Part shown: piece by piece, positions 6,227 through 15,379 of the stretch
Position numbering within the stretch: the first letter of the stretch is position 1
How the letters are laid out: each line of letters starts with the position of its first letter
DNA from: Pseudoselenomonas ruminantium
Lineage (GTDB): Bacteria > Bacillota > Negativicutes > Selenomonadales > Selenomonadaceae
Direction of reading: 5' to 3'
DNA length: 64,000 bases
Assembly (NCBI RefSeq): GCF_900142515.1
Contig: NZ_FRBC01000010.1
Coordinates: forward strand, 1 to 64,000
The notes under the pieces: model-generated
Databases searched by the model: none
What the model was told of the DNA's origin: nothing
Seen by the model: the letters and a program-made list of their open reading frames with translations, nothing else
Position numbers and translations under genes: made by a program

Positions 6227-6304
6227 ACTATACAAAAACAGTTGAGCCCTTAGAATCCAATCAAGCATGGAACTCTAAAAAGGACATCAACTGTTTTGGA
6301 TAGT
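6227..6304. repeat. 78-bp imperfect palindrome, MITE-like or fused IS ends
   Basis: The two ends are near-perfect inverted repeats: ACTATACAAAAACAGTTGA at the left, and ACTATCCAAAACAGTTGA when the right end is read on the other strand. Similarity continues inward (CCTTAGAATCC versus CCTTTTTAGAGTTCC). No coding capacity is present. It lies downstream of the gene at 6391-6834 and could secondarily act as a terminator, but the sharply defined ends suggest a small non-autonomous transposon or an internally deleted insertion sequence. Confidence 0.5.
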
Positions 6305-6390
6305 ATCCCACCTTTAACCATTATCATCTGCCAGAAAATCCAACAAAATCTCACGGTATTAAAACGGGGATCGTTTCGCGATTTTCTACC

Positions 6391-6834
6391 TTACCAAATT
6401 TCCTTCATCCAGCCACGATAATTTTCTTCCAGGAATTTGATCAGTACATCAAACATGCCATAGATCTCATCCCCCAACTGCGCGAAATTCTCTTCTTCTG
6501 TACCAGGTGTCAGCAGGCATACATCGAGAATCAAGGCACCTGACTGGTCAAAATAAAGTTTGAAGGGTTTGAACTTCATATTCTGTTCACTGATCAGACG
6601 CAGCACAGCCAGCTCGTTTTCTTCCGTGCGGGCTTGTGGGGAAATCTGCACTCGAATCATGGAGAACACGCTATCATCTAAAAGTACCAGCGTGGGCAAT
6701 TGCTGACCTTCCACCACCACATGTGAACGATACACTACCGTATGTTGCGCATCATCGGCAATCTCCTCCACCTGAAATGCTTCGATTTTTTTCTCTTCCA
6801 GATATTTGCTGAAAACTTCGGCTTTGATATTCAT
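6391..6834 (-). CDS. YbjN-domain protein
   Basis: A 147-residue soluble protein. It shows the alternating strand/helix pattern and acidic C-terminus of the YbjN / bacterial sensory-transduction-regulator family (PF10722), which is structurally related to type III secretion chaperones. Supporting pieces are FSMIRVQISPQA in the middle, the NFAQLGDEIYGMFDVLIKF helix, and a C-terminal ENYRGWMKEIW. Function is not established for this group. AAAGGAG lies before the ATG. It follows potD on the same strand, 90 nt downstream, and could be read with the pot operon. Confidence 0.55.
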   Translation of the reverse strand: MNIKAEVFSKYLEEKKIEAFQVEEIADDAQHTVVYRSHVVVEGQQLPTLVLLDDSVFSMIRVQISPQARTEENELAVLRLISEQNMKFKPFKLYFDQSGALILDVCLLTPGTEEENFAQLGDEIYGMFDVLIKFLEENYRGWMKEIW

Positions 6835-6924
6835 AAAAAAACAGCTCCTTTGTTCTTGGATATATATCTATGATATATATTATTCCACAAAGAAACTGTT
6901 TTTCCTCTATACGAATTTACTTTA

Positions 6925-8013
6925 CTAGTCTACTTTTACCTGCAGCCAGAGTTTTGTATAAAGCTTATCCAAAGCTTCGCCTAAATAGCTGTAGGATTCC
7001 TGGCCCTTATAGACCTCTTCCGGCGGGAAGGCAACCTCGACGTACTCGCCCAGATCTTCTTCTACCTCATCCCGCACCGTAGTATTCGGCGTGGAATAGC
7101 CCAGTTCCTCGAAGTTGGCCGCGGCAATATCGGTACGGCACATGAAGTCGATGAACTTATGCGCATTTTCCACGTGACGGGCATTCTTCGGAATCACCCA
7201 GCTGTCGATCCAGACATTCGTGCCTTCTTTCGGCGCAGGCTGGAAGCGAAGATTCGGATTGGACTTCATGAGCTTGATGGCTTCGCCGGAGAATATAACG
7301 CCCAGAGCCGCCTCACCGGAGCTCAGCTTGTCGCGGATATCATCCACGCCATAGGCCTGAACCAGAGGTTTCTGTTGAATCAGCAGATCGCGGGCTGCCT
7401 GCAGCTCCGCCTCATTGGTGGTATTCATGGAATAGCCCAGCATCCGCAGAGGGATCATGATGGCATCCCGGGCCGAATCCTGCATCAGGATATTATCCTT
7501 GTATTTCTCGTCCCAAAGGATTTTCCAACTATCCACAGGCTCCTGCACCATCTTCGTATTATACATGATGCCCACAGTGCCCCAGCAATAAGGAACACTG
7601 TATTTGCCTTCACGGTCAAACATCTTGGACTGTTCAAAGAAATCCTGACCGATATTCTTCCGCGCATTGGGCAGCTGGCTGAAATCCAACGGCTGCAACA
7701 GATCATTATGAATCAGCTTATTGATCATATAATCGGAAGGACAGAGCACATCATAGGCCTCAGCCCCTTCGGCAATGCGGGGATACATGCTTTCATTGGT
7801 GTCGTATTCATCGAGCACCACCTTGATTCCTGTTTCATCCTCAAACTGCTTGATGGCATCTTCACTGAGATAATCGCCCCAGCTATAGACATAGAGCACA
7901 TCAGCGCCCTCGTCCTCCTCTTCGGCAAACATATCGCAGCCGGTCATCACGAAAGTCGACAATACCAGCAGTGTCAGCAACAGGGAACGCAGGTATTTAT
8001 GTAAAAACTTCAT
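6925..8013 (-). CDS. potD: Spermidine/putrescine ABC transporter, substrate-binding lipoprotein
   Basis: A 362-residue PotD/PotF-type periplasmic binding protein. It has a lipoprotein signal (LLTLLVLSTFVMTGC, lipidation Cys about 26), then VLYVYSWGDYLSEDAIKQFE, the typical beginning of polyamine-binding proteins, and CPSDYMINKL and WGTVGIMYNTK further on. It delivers polyamines to PotB-PotC. The start overlaps the potC stop (ATGA), so the two are translationally coupled. It is the last gene of potA-potB-potC-potD. Confidence 0.93.
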   Translation of the reverse strand: MKFLHKYLRSLLLTLLVLSTFVMTGCDMFAEEEDEGADVLYVYSWGDYLSEDAIKQFEDETGIKVVLDEYDTNESMYPRIAEGAEAYDVLCPSDYMINKLIHNDLLQPLDFSQLPNARKNIGQDFFEQSKMFDREGKYSVPYCWGTVGIMYNTKMVQEPVDSWKILWDEKYKDNILMQDSARDAIMIPLRMLGYSMNTTNEAELQAARDLLIQQKPLVQAYGVDDIRDKLSSGEAALGVIFSGEAIKLMKSNPNLRFQPAPKEGTNVWIDSWVIPKNARHVENAHKFIDFMCRTDIAAANFEELGYSTPNTTVRDEVEEDLGEYVEVAFPPEEVYKGQESYSYLGEALDKLYTKLWLQVKVD

Positions 8014-8810
8014 GCTTCCTGCCCTCTTTTCTCCGCCTGCCGATAACGGTTGATCACCTTGTAGTTCAGCATCAGCAAGGCTGTAAACGCCAGCACACCA
8101 CAGAAGAACAGGGTGGACAAGGCATACATTTCCGGATGCACGCCCAGTTTCAGCTCCGCATAGATTTCCGTGGTCAACGTCTCAATGCCTGCACCCTTTG
8201 TAAAGTAGGTCACGATGAAATCATCGGCACTCATGGCAAAGGACAGCAGGAACGCCGCGATGATGCCCGGCATCAGCTCCGGCAGGATGACCTTGCGGAA
8301 TGCCTGAACAGGTGTCGCACCCAAATCCCGGGCTGCTTCATACCAGACATTGTCCATGGCCAGTACCTGCGGCAGGATGCAGAGCATCGCATAAGGCAGG
8401 CTGATGACGATATGGGCCAGCAGGATGGTATCATAACCAAGTTTCAGACCCAATCCCAAAAAGAGCAGCATCAGCGAAATGCCGGTAACGATATCGGCAT
8501 TAAGCAGGGGGACATTGGCCAGCCCCCGCAGGAGCATCCGGCTCTGCCGCCCCATCTGCCGCATGCCCAGAGCTGTAATCAGCGCCAGGTTTGTCGCCAG
8601 CAAGGCCGAAGTCACGCCAATGGTTAGCGTGTTGGAAAAGGCATTGAGGATATCTTCGCTCTCCAGCAGCTTTTCATACCATTCCCAGGTAAAGCCCGTC
8701 CACTGCCCGCGATAGCGGCTGGCATTGAAAGATTGGGCAATCAGCACCACGATGGGTGCATAGAGGAACGCTACGATGATGCCGAGATAGGTGTTCTTGA
8801 TTTTCTGCAT
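8010..8810 (-). CDS. potC: Spermidine/putrescine ABC transporter permease PotC
   Basis: A 266-residue inner-membrane permease with six predicted segments. The conserved cytoplasmic EAA loop reads EAARDLGATPVQAFRKVILPELMPGI (about residues 158-183) and contacts the ATPase PotA. The N-terminus has FLYAPIVVLIAQSFNASRY, typical of PotC. The start shares one base with the potB stop (TAATG). Confidence 0.93.
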   Translation of the reverse strand: MQKIKNTYLGIIVAFLYAPIVVLIAQSFNASRYRGQWTGFTWEWYEKLLESEDILNAFSNTLTIGVTSALLATNLALITALGMRQMGRQSRMLLRGLANVPLLNADIVTGISLMLLFLGLGLKLGYDTILLAHIVISLPYAMLCILPQVLAMDNVWYEAARDLGATPVQAFRKVILPELMPGIIAAFLLSFAMSADDFIVTYFTKGAGIETLTTEIYAELKLGVHPEMYALSTLFFCGVLAFTALLMLNYKVINRYRQAEKRGQEA

Positions 8811-9646
8811 TATGGCCTTGCTCCCTTCTTCGCCTGCTCGCCATTATCGTTAAAGGCTTCCAGCAGGATATTCAGGATGATGAAGACCATCAGCACCATG
8901 GACAGCGCACTGCCCAGCTGCCAGTCATAGGCCGCCGTAAATTCCTGTTCAATGATATTGCCGACCAGCAGTACCTTGTTGCCGCCCAGCAGGGCACTGA
9001 TGACAAATGTCGTCAATGCCGGAATGAATACCATGGTGGAACCGCTGACAATGCCCGGCATAGACAGAGGCAGCAGCACCCGCCGCAAGGTCTGGTAATG
9101 ATTGGCGCCCAGGTCCCGGGCTGCCTCGATGATGCTGGCGTCAATGCGGTTGATGGCCACATAGAGAGGCAGTACCATATAGGGCAGGAAATTATACACC
9201 ATGCCGATGATGATGGCCAATGGCGTATTGATGATATGTACTTCCGGCAGTCCTATCGCCTGCAGGAACATATTGACGATACCATGCTTTTCCAGGATTG
9301 TCTGCCAGGCCATGGTAGTCAGCAGGGAGTTCATCCACAAGGGCAACAGGAACAGCACAAAGACCAGCAGACCCCGGCTTTTCTTGCGTTCCCGCAAAAT
9401 CAGACACAAGGGATAGGCCAGCACCAGGCAGATAAACGTGCTGATCAAGGCCAACTCCACAGAAAGGCCCAGTGCCTTCAGGTATTCCCATTGCAGTACC
9501 GTCTGCAAATGCTCCAGGGTAAAACCGCCCGCCTCGGCCTTCAGCCCATTCCAGAGGACGAAGAACAGCGGCAGGACGATAAACAAGATGGACCACAGGC
9601 CAAAGGGCAGCGCCAGGAAGCGTTGGGTAGACAGACGCTCATTCAT
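8810..9646 (-). CDS. potB: Spermidine/putrescine ABC transporter permease PotB
   Basis: A 278-residue permease with about six membrane segments and an EAA motif, EAARDLGANHYQTLRR followed by VLLPLSMPGI (about residues 175-200). It pairs with PotC to form the membrane channel. The start overlaps the end of potA by 8 nt. The C-terminus is basic (KKGARP). Confidence 0.92.
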   Translation of the reverse strand: MNERLSTQRFLALPFGLWSILFIVLPLFFVLWNGLKAEAGGFTLEHLQTVLQWEYLKALGLSVELALISTFICLVLAYPLCLILRERKKSRGLLVFVLFLLPLWMNSLLTTMAWQTILEKHGIVNMFLQAIGLPEVHIINTPLAIIIGMVYNFLPYMVLPLYVAINRIDASIIEAARDLGANHYQTLRRVLLPLSMPGIVSGSTMVFIPALTTFVISALLGGNKVLLVGNIIEQEFTAAYDWQLGSALSMVLMVFIILNILLEAFNDNGEQAKKGARP

Positions 9647-10709
9647 CGCTCACGGCCTCCTCGTCTTCCGACTCAGGTTTCGCCATGATCTGGATGTTGG
9701 ATGCCGCCAATCTTATGCCGACCTCCTTGCCCTGCTCATGCCCCGTGATGGTCTGCACCAGCCATTCAAAGCCGCCGGCTTCGATGGTGATATCATAGAC
9801 CGTGCCCTTGAAGATTACCTGCTTGATGCGTCCCGTGAACTGGCCTTCTGCCGGCGCACAGATCTGGATATCCTCCGGACGGATCTGCACGTCTACTGGT
9901 ACATTCTCGCCAAAGCCCGTGTTGATGCAGGGGATGTCCTTGCCCAAAAGGTGCACGAGCTTGTCCCGCACCATGATGCCGTCAATGATATTGCTGTCAC
10001 CGATAAAGTCGGCTACGAAGGCATTCTCCGGCTCATTATACACGTTCTCTGGCGTGCCAATCTGCTGAATCCAGCCCTGATTCATGACCACCACCGTGTC
10101 CGACATGGACAGGGCTTCTTCCTGATCATGGGTAACAAATACAAAGGTAATGCCCAGTTCTCGCTTGATCTTCACCAGTTCCCGCTGCATATTCTGCCGC
10201 AGCTTCAAGTCTAAAGCCGATAACGGCTCATCCAGGAGCAGTACCTTCGGCTCATTGACAATCGCCCGGGCAATAGCAATACGCTGCTGCTGGCCACCAG
10301 ACATCTGGGTAACCCGGGCATGCTCATAGCCATCCAGATTCACCAGTTTCAGGGCATATTTTATCTTATCGCGAATGTAACTTGCACTCTTTCCCTTGAG
10401 TTTCAAACCAAAGGCGATATTTTCCGCCACGTCCATATGGGAGAACAGTGAATACTTCTGAAACACCGTATTGACCTGCCGCTTTTCCGGCTGAAGGTTG
10501 GTTATATCCTGACCGTCAAACCAGATCTTGCCACTGTCCGGTGTCTCAAAGCCGCCAATCAGGCGCAAGATTGTGGTCTTACCACAGCCCGACGGCCCCA
10601 AAAGGGTTACAAATTCATTCTCGTGAATCGTTAAATCCAGGTCTTCCAAGATTTTCCGACCATCATAGCTTTTGTTGACGCGTTCAAGACGCAAAAGTTC
10701 TTTTTCCAT
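9639..10709 (-). CDS. potA: Spermidine/putrescine ABC transporter ATPase PotA
   Basis: A 356-residue ATPase of normal length. Walker A GPSGCGKTT (about 38-46), Q-loop VNTVFQKYSLFSHM, signature MSGGQQQRIAIARA, Walker B VLLLDEPLSALD and H-loop VTHDQEEA are all present. A C-terminal TOBE-type domain follows (VQIRPEDIQI...). It powers polyamine import through PotBC. It is the first gene of the operon; the leader (10710-10830) holds TATGAT-like sequence but no clear -35. Confidence 0.94.
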   Translation of the reverse strand: MEKELLRLERVNKSYDGRKILEDLDLTIHENEFVTLLGPSGCGKTTILRLIGGFETPDSGKIWFDGQDITNLQPEKRQVNTVFQKYSLFSHMDVAENIAFGLKLKGKSASYIRDKIKYALKLVNLDGYEHARVTQMSGGQQQRIAIARAIVNEPKVLLLDEPLSALDLKLRQNMQRELVKIKRELGITFVFVTHDQEEALSMSDTVVVMNQGWIQQIGTPENVYNEPENAFVADFIGDSNIIDGIMVRDKLVHLLGKDIPCINTGFGENVPVDVQIRPEDIQICAPAEGQFTGRIKQVIFKGTVYDITIEAGGFEWLVQTITGHEQGKEVGIRLAASNIQIMAKPESEDEEAVSDE

Positions 10710-10830
10710 TCATCGTCCCTTTTCTTATTCTGTATTTGCGCAACAGGGCGCAGAAGCTGCTGGCATCCACCTCTTGTCCTGCCAACAGCTTGCGATAACC
10801 ATCATAGCATATTTAATAAGAAAAATCTAT

Positions 10831-10854
10831 AAAAAAAGCCCCCCTGACGGGGGC
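10831..10854 (-). terminator. Terminator of the tad operon
   Basis: Stem GCCCCC / GGGGGC with a 5-nt loop; on the minus strand it is followed by seven T. It lies 60 nt past the last tad gene and separates it from potA. Confidence 0.8.
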
Positions 10855-10915
10855 AACTCCTGCTAATATACCACTATCCCAATCGCATGATCCGTCAAAC
10901 ACGCATCACGCTTGA

Positions 10916-12301
10916 TCAATCCCACTGAATCCCTGTTGGCGAAGATACTAATGCTATGCCATCTGCATTATTCTTTCCGCCGCCAGCAGCACCACTATCT
11001 TTTCCCATATAGTCCTTATATTTATAGGCACTATAATTTCCCCTCAAGGTAATCGAATCCCCTACAATCGTCCCGATGAATGTGCTTCTATCCGCATTCA
11101 CAAGGATTCCGTTCTCTGTAAGGCTATACGGCGCATAGATCACACCCTTGAACGTGTGCCCGCCCAGCGCTAAATTGATATATGACCGATGATTATTGTC
11201 ACCAGCAACGCAGATGATCAACGGACGGCCTGTATCCGCATTCAGATTTATATTGATCGTGCTTACACCCGCTTCTATGTATATGTATATGGGCTTGTCA
11301 CTGTCCCCCAGGCTTTTGTCCACGTTAAGATTCCAACTGGGAATCCTGCCATCCGCATTGGATACGCGAACGATATCCTGATGGAACAAGGAATTGCTGG
11401 TACTTGCATTCTGATCCGTCGGCTTATTGGATGTCTCTTTCGTTTTTTGATCCATATAGTCGTAGAATGCCTTGAAATCATAATTATAATACTCTGCCTT
11501 GCTCCAATATCCGTCTTTCAACGTGCCATCGCTGGCAAACCCGGCTTTCTGGGATTCATCATCCTTCATCAGATCCCCGATATCATGGCTGAGATTATAC
11601 TCCTGTCCCTTACTGGTAAAAAAACGATCCAGCTCACCATGCATGCTGTAGATAAGGGACTTATAACGATAACTAGGATTGTTTACGCCATCCCCTTTCG
11701 TATAGGCAATCCTGCCATCATATATGGTTCGGATGAGATCCTTCGCATCATGATCACGCCTATCTTTGGCCAATTTTTCCGGATGTTCTATTGCATTGAC
11801 CGCATCAAACCGCTCTTTGAAAATAAACATATTATTGAATGCGCCGCCATTGCCTTCCCCATTTATTGCCGCCACACCAGTCACAGTTACGGCAAAAGTC
11901 CCATCACCATAAAAATGACGCAAAAAATATAAAGGTACTTTTTTTACCAGTTTCACCCGGTAATAAGTAAAATTCTCTTTTTTCCTGGCCTTAAATGTTT
12001 TTTCTGCCAGTTGTTCCAGCGGATCGAGATTATGGTATTCTCCCTGTATGTATTGTGCCGCCATCTTGTCCGCATTTGGATGTGCCCCTTCTGTTTCGTT
12101 CTTTTCCGCATATTTATGCGCTCCGGCTACGGCCGCTGCATCTGCAGCATTCTGCAGGCGGCTGTATTGAACATAGATATTCCCTATATCTACAGCTAAC
12201 CCCACCCCCGTAATGATCAGGGGCAGCAGCAAGGCTGTGAATAATAAGATGGCGCCTTGCTGGCGCCATCTTATCGACATGTGGTTCCTGTATTTTGACA
12301 T
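10916..12301 (-). CDS. tadG: Tad pilus-assembly protein TadG-like
   Basis: A 461-residue protein with the Tad_N / TadE-G-like N-terminus (PF13400): QQGAILLFTALLLPLIITGV is one membrane helix, then DIGNIYVQYSRLQNAADAAA, the usual signature. The long extracellular part is not similar to anything I can name. It ends with a domain containing repeated strand-like segments (GVSTININLNADTGRP, GHTFKGVIYAPYS), possibly a beta-helix. TadG-like proteins act as pseudopilin-like assembly factors. It is the last gene of the tad locus. Confidence 0.75.
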   Translation of the reverse strand: MSKYRNHMSIRWRQQGAILLFTALLLPLIITGVGLAVDIGNIYVQYSRLQNAADAAAVAGAHKYAEKNETEGAHPNADKMAAQYIQGEYHNLDPLEQLAEKTFKARKKENFTYYRVKLVKKVPLYFLRHFYGDGTFAVTVTGVAAINGEGNGGAFNNMFIFKERFDAVNAIEHPEKLAKDRRDHDAKDLIRTIYDGRIAYTKGDGVNNPSYRYKSLIYSMHGELDRFFTSKGQEYNLSHDIGDLMKDDESQKAGFASDGTLKDGYWSKAEYYNYDFKAFYDYMDQKTKETSNKPTDQNASTSNSLFHQDIVRVSNADGRIPSWNLNVDKSLGDSDKPIYIYIEAGVSTININLNADTGRPLIICVAGDNNHRSYINLALGGHTFKGVIYAPYSLTENGILVNADRSTFIGTIVGDSITLRGNYSAYKYKDYMGKDSGAAGGGKNNADGIALVSSPTGIQWD

Positions 12302-12320
12302 GACACGTCCTCCTGCCTGA

Positions 12321-13259
12321 TTACATATTTTTCATCAAGAACAATATGGTGGGCACTAATGTTACGACAAACAGGGCGGGGAAAATGAAAATAACCAGCG
12401 GAAAGACTATTTTTACCGGCGCCCGCAAGGCCTTGGCTTTTACATATTGCCGGCGGCGCTCCCGAATATTATCGGCCTGATTCTTCAAGGTCTTGCTCAT
12501 ACTCGTTCCTAAGCGTTCAGCTTGAATGATGGACGTCATGAACAGGGCCACATCCTGCACCTCACAACGGCTTGCCAGATTTTTCATGGCCGTACGGCGC
12601 ACCATGCCCATGCGGATATCCTCCTGCAGCCGCTTGCATTCACTGACCAGGGCGCCCCGCATGCGGGCCGTAATCTTGCTTAACGCCGCATCAAAGGAAA
12701 GGCCTGCCTGCACACTGACACACAATAAATCCAAAATTTCCGGCAGCTGCCGGGAAATTTCCTCCTGTCTTTTCTGTATCATGATATTCAGGCACACCAC
12801 CGGCATCATCCCGCCCAAAAGGCCGCCCAGCAGAATGAACATCACCTTTTGAATCCAAAGATGATTGCTATCCCCCACCAGCAGGAACATAACGCCACAC
12901 ATGGACAAAACACCCAGCAAACAGATCAGCATAAATTGTGGTGCCGTACATTCATCGGCTTTTCCCGCCAGAACCAGACGCTTTTCCAGCAGCCCTCTCA
13001 GCTGCTCAGGCGCTAACCGGCTCATGGATTCCGCAATATGTGTGCCTGCCGGCTTCACCACACGCTCCATAAAGGGAATCTCATGCCGCTTTCGCTGTGC
13101 TTCTCTGTCCGGGGAAATATTTTCCGGTGAAAGATCCTGTTCCAACGCCAAAATCCGCTGCCGCACCGTGGTATGGGCCAGAACCGTCTTGCGAACAATA
13201 GCAAAAAGAAGCAAAAAAACCGTAAACGAAACCGCTACAGAGAATAATAAGATCAACAT
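12321..13259 (-). CDS. tadC: Tad secretion inner-membrane platform protein TadC
   Basis: A 312-residue protein of the type II secretion F family (PF00482). It has two N-terminal membrane helices, a cytoplasmic helical domain with LPEILDLLCVSVQAGLSFDAAL, and a C-terminal pair of helices. With TadB it forms the platform driven by TadA. The start shares one base with the tadA stop (TGATG). Confidence 0.88.
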   Translation of the reverse strand: MLILLFSVAVSFTVFLLLFAIVRKTVLAHTTVRQRILALEQDLSPENISPDREAQRKRHEIPFMERVVKPAGTHIAESMSRLAPEQLRGLLEKRLVLAGKADECTAPQFMLICLLGVLSMCGVMFLLVGDSNHLWIQKVMFILLGGLLGGMMPVVCLNIMIQKRQEEISRQLPEILDLLCVSVQAGLSFDAALSKITARMRGALVSECKRLQEDIRMGMVRRTAMKNLASRCEVQDVALFMTSIIQAERLGTSMSKTLKNQADNIRERRRQYVKAKALRAPVKIVFPLVIFIFPALFVVTLVPTILFLMKNM

Positions 13260-14650
13260 CAGAACATGCCCCTTCTATCATCCGGCTGGATTGCAAAAAA
13301 ATCATCCGGCAATTCTACATCATTAACTTCAAATCTTTCCATGAAGCTTGGCTTCAGCCCAGTAGACAAGAAACGTCCGACAGGTTTTCCATTTTCATCA
13401 TACCCCTGTTGCTGATAGCGGAAAATATCCTGCATGGTAATGGTATTTCCCTCCATATGCTGAATCTCTGTCACATGTGTGATTTTGCGGCTGCCATCCC
13501 GCATACGGGATTGTTGGATAACCAGATCAATAGCCGATGAGATCTGTTCTCTTATCGCTCGTACCGGCAATTCCAGCCCCGACATCAGCACCATGGTCTC
13601 CAAGCGGGACAGCGCATCCCGGGGACTGTTGGCATGTGCCGTGGTCAGTGAGCCATCATGCCCAGTATTCATGGCCTGCAGCATGTCCAAGGCCTCACCG
13701 GAGCGCACCTCACCCACGATGATCCGGTCTGGTCTCATACGCAGTGCATTGCGCACTAAATCACGGATAGAGATCTGCCCTTCCCCTTCGATATTCGCCG
13801 GTCTGGCCTCCAAGGTCACCACATGCTCCTGTTGCAGGCGCAATTCCGCCGCATCTTCAATCGTCACAATGCGTTCTTCTTCCGGAATAAAGGAAGAAAT
13901 CACATTCAGTGTCGTTGTTTTACCAGAACCTGTGCCGCCGGATACAAGAATATTAATTCTGGCCTCGACACAAGCCCGTAAAAACTTCGCCATCTTTTCA
14001 TCCAAAGTGCCATAGTCAATAAGGTTATCCACCGTCAATGGCTTTCTGGAAAATTTGCGGATCGTTATCGCCGGGCCAACCAGAGACAGCGGCGGAATGA
14101 TGATATTCACGCGGCTGCCATCCTCCAGGCGGGCATCCACCAAGGGTGAGGATTCATCAATCCGGCGTCCCAAGGGCGTCAGGATGCGCTCTGCAATATT
14201 CATGATATGGGCATTATCATGAAACTGCACATCTGTACGTTCCAACTTTCCCCTGCGCTCTATGAATACTTTTTTCGGACCATTGACCATGATTTCCGTA
14301 ATGCTGTCATCCTGCAGCAACGGCTCAATGGGGCCTAACCCCAGCATCTCATCCCGGATGTCGGCAATCAGCCGCGTTTTTTCCCCACGGGGAACAGCCA
14401 GCGTCTCCGAATCCAGGATACGCTGGCAATAGCGGGTAATGATTTCCTCTACTTTGTGCGGGTCCTGGTGGAGGCTCGACAGCATAGCCTGCTCAGCAGG
14501 CGCTATTTCATCAATAATGCGTTGATGAAGCCGATGTTTTACTTCCTGATAGGATTCCTCCGCTAAATCCTGTGTCTCCTCCTGGGCAGTAAATATCTTT
14601 ACCTGCCGGTTTTGCCCGTTCTTACGCCCCAGACGTGTCAGCAAAGACAT
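13259..14650 (-). CDS. tadA: Tad secretion ATPase TadA (CpaF)
   Basis: A 463-residue type II/IV secretion ATPase. An N-terminal helical domain leads to ITEIMVNGPKKVFIERRGKL (TadA/CpaF signature). Walker A is SGGTGSGKTTTLN, the Asp box VTIEDAAELRL, Walker B RMRPDRIIVGEVRSGEALDML, and the His box TGHDGSLTTAHANS. It energises Flp pilus assembly. It starts directly after tadE, whose end carries the ribosome site (GGGAGGG). Confidence 0.94.
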   Translation of the reverse strand: MSLLTRLGRKNGQNRQVKIFTAQEETQDLAEESYQEVKHRLHQRIIDEIAPAEQAMLSSLHQDPHKVEEIITRYCQRILDSETLAVPRGEKTRLIADIRDEMLGLGPIEPLLQDDSITEIMVNGPKKVFIERRGKLERTDVQFHDNAHIMNIAERILTPLGRRIDESSPLVDARLEDGSRVNIIIPPLSLVGPAITIRKFSRKPLTVDNLIDYGTLDEKMAKFLRACVEARINILVSGGTGSGKTTTLNVISSFIPEEERIVTIEDAAELRLQQEHVVTLEARPANIEGEGQISIRDLVRNALRMRPDRIIVGEVRSGEALDMLQAMNTGHDGSLTTAHANSPRDALSRLETMVLMSGLELPVRAIREQISSAIDLVIQQSRMRDGSRKITHVTEIQHMEGNTITMQDIFRYQQQGYDENGKPVGRFLSTGLKPSFMERFEVNDVELPDDFFAIQPDDRRGMF

Positions 14651-15094
14651 TCAATTCCCTCCCGCATTTGGCTTATATTCACTATACACTGTATAGGTTA
14701 CCGTCATCTTCAATCCCTTATCATCAGCAAAACCAGCTAATTTTGCCAAGGATAAACCAGTTTCATCATTTAACCTTGCCTGCAAGGTGACCACTACATT
14801 CGGTTTTTTATACTCAATCCAGAAATCCTCTTGTTTCTGTGCATCCCATGTAAATATCGCAGCCGGCAGCTTGACATCCTTATATTGCTGCCGAATCTCT
14901 TTATAGTTATCTGTATATTGTTTTTCTTCCTTTACGATAGACGCCTCCCGCGCACTGCTGCGCGCCAGGCTGCTAAGGCTTAGATAATCAGCCATGATCA
15001 TACCGGCATAGAAGATAAAGAAAAACATGAGGAAAAACAAAGGCAGAGTAATTGCAAACTCAACCATGGATTGTCCTCGCTGTAAGTTCTGCAT
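14651..15094 (-). CDS. tadE: TadE-family pseudopilin
   Basis: A 147-residue protein starting MQNLQRGQSMVEFAITLPLF, the TadE signature (short basic leader, Glu five residues after the cleavage site, hydrophobic helix), followed by a mixed strand/helix periplasmic domain. TadE/TadF pseudopilins are processed by the prepilin peptidase TadV, encoded at 21132. It lies between flp and tadA. GGAGG precedes the ATG. Confidence 0.85.
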   Translation of the reverse strand: MQNLQRGQSMVEFAITLPLFFLMFFFIFYAGMIMADYLSLSSLARSSAREASIVKEEKQYTDNYKEIRQQYKDVKLPAAIFTWDAQKQEDFWIEYKKPNVVVTLQARLNDETGLSLAKLAGFADDKGLKMTVTYTVYSEYKPNAGGN

Positions 15095-15111
15095 ACCCTG
15101 CCTCCATCAGT

Positions 15112-15318
15112 TTAACTCTTAGAGATCGTCATAGTATCTATACCATTTTTAACTTTTGAAAAAGCAGCAGTAATGGCATCGATCAAACCTGATTTAGCAT
15201 TCGTGGTTACCGCAGCAACCACCACCACTACAAATGCCAGCAATACCGCATACTCCGTAAGGCCCTGTCCCTTTTCCCCAAGATAACGTGCCCGCAGATA
15301 CTCCATGATTTCCAACAT
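15112..15318 (-). CDS. flp: Flp-type type IVb pilin
   Basis: A 68-residue prepilin. A short leader ends GEKGQGLTEYAVLL: cleavage is expected after a Gly, with Glu at +5 and the Tyr after it characteristic of Flp pilins. A single hydrophobic helix (AVLLAFVVVVVAAV) makes the fibre core. It is the major subunit of the tight-adherence pilus. It has its own good ribosome site (AGGAGG), and a small hairpin (15352-15370) just upstream could mark RNA processing that boosts pilin expression (inference). Confidence 0.92.
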   Translation of the reverse strand: MLEIMEYLRARYLGEKGQGLTEYAVLLAFVVVVVAAVTTNAKSGLIDAITAAFSKVKNGIDTMTISKS

Positions 15319-15379
15319 AATGAAATCCTCCTATAAATGATTTATTTATGAAATCTCCCAGAGAGATTTGCACACAATA

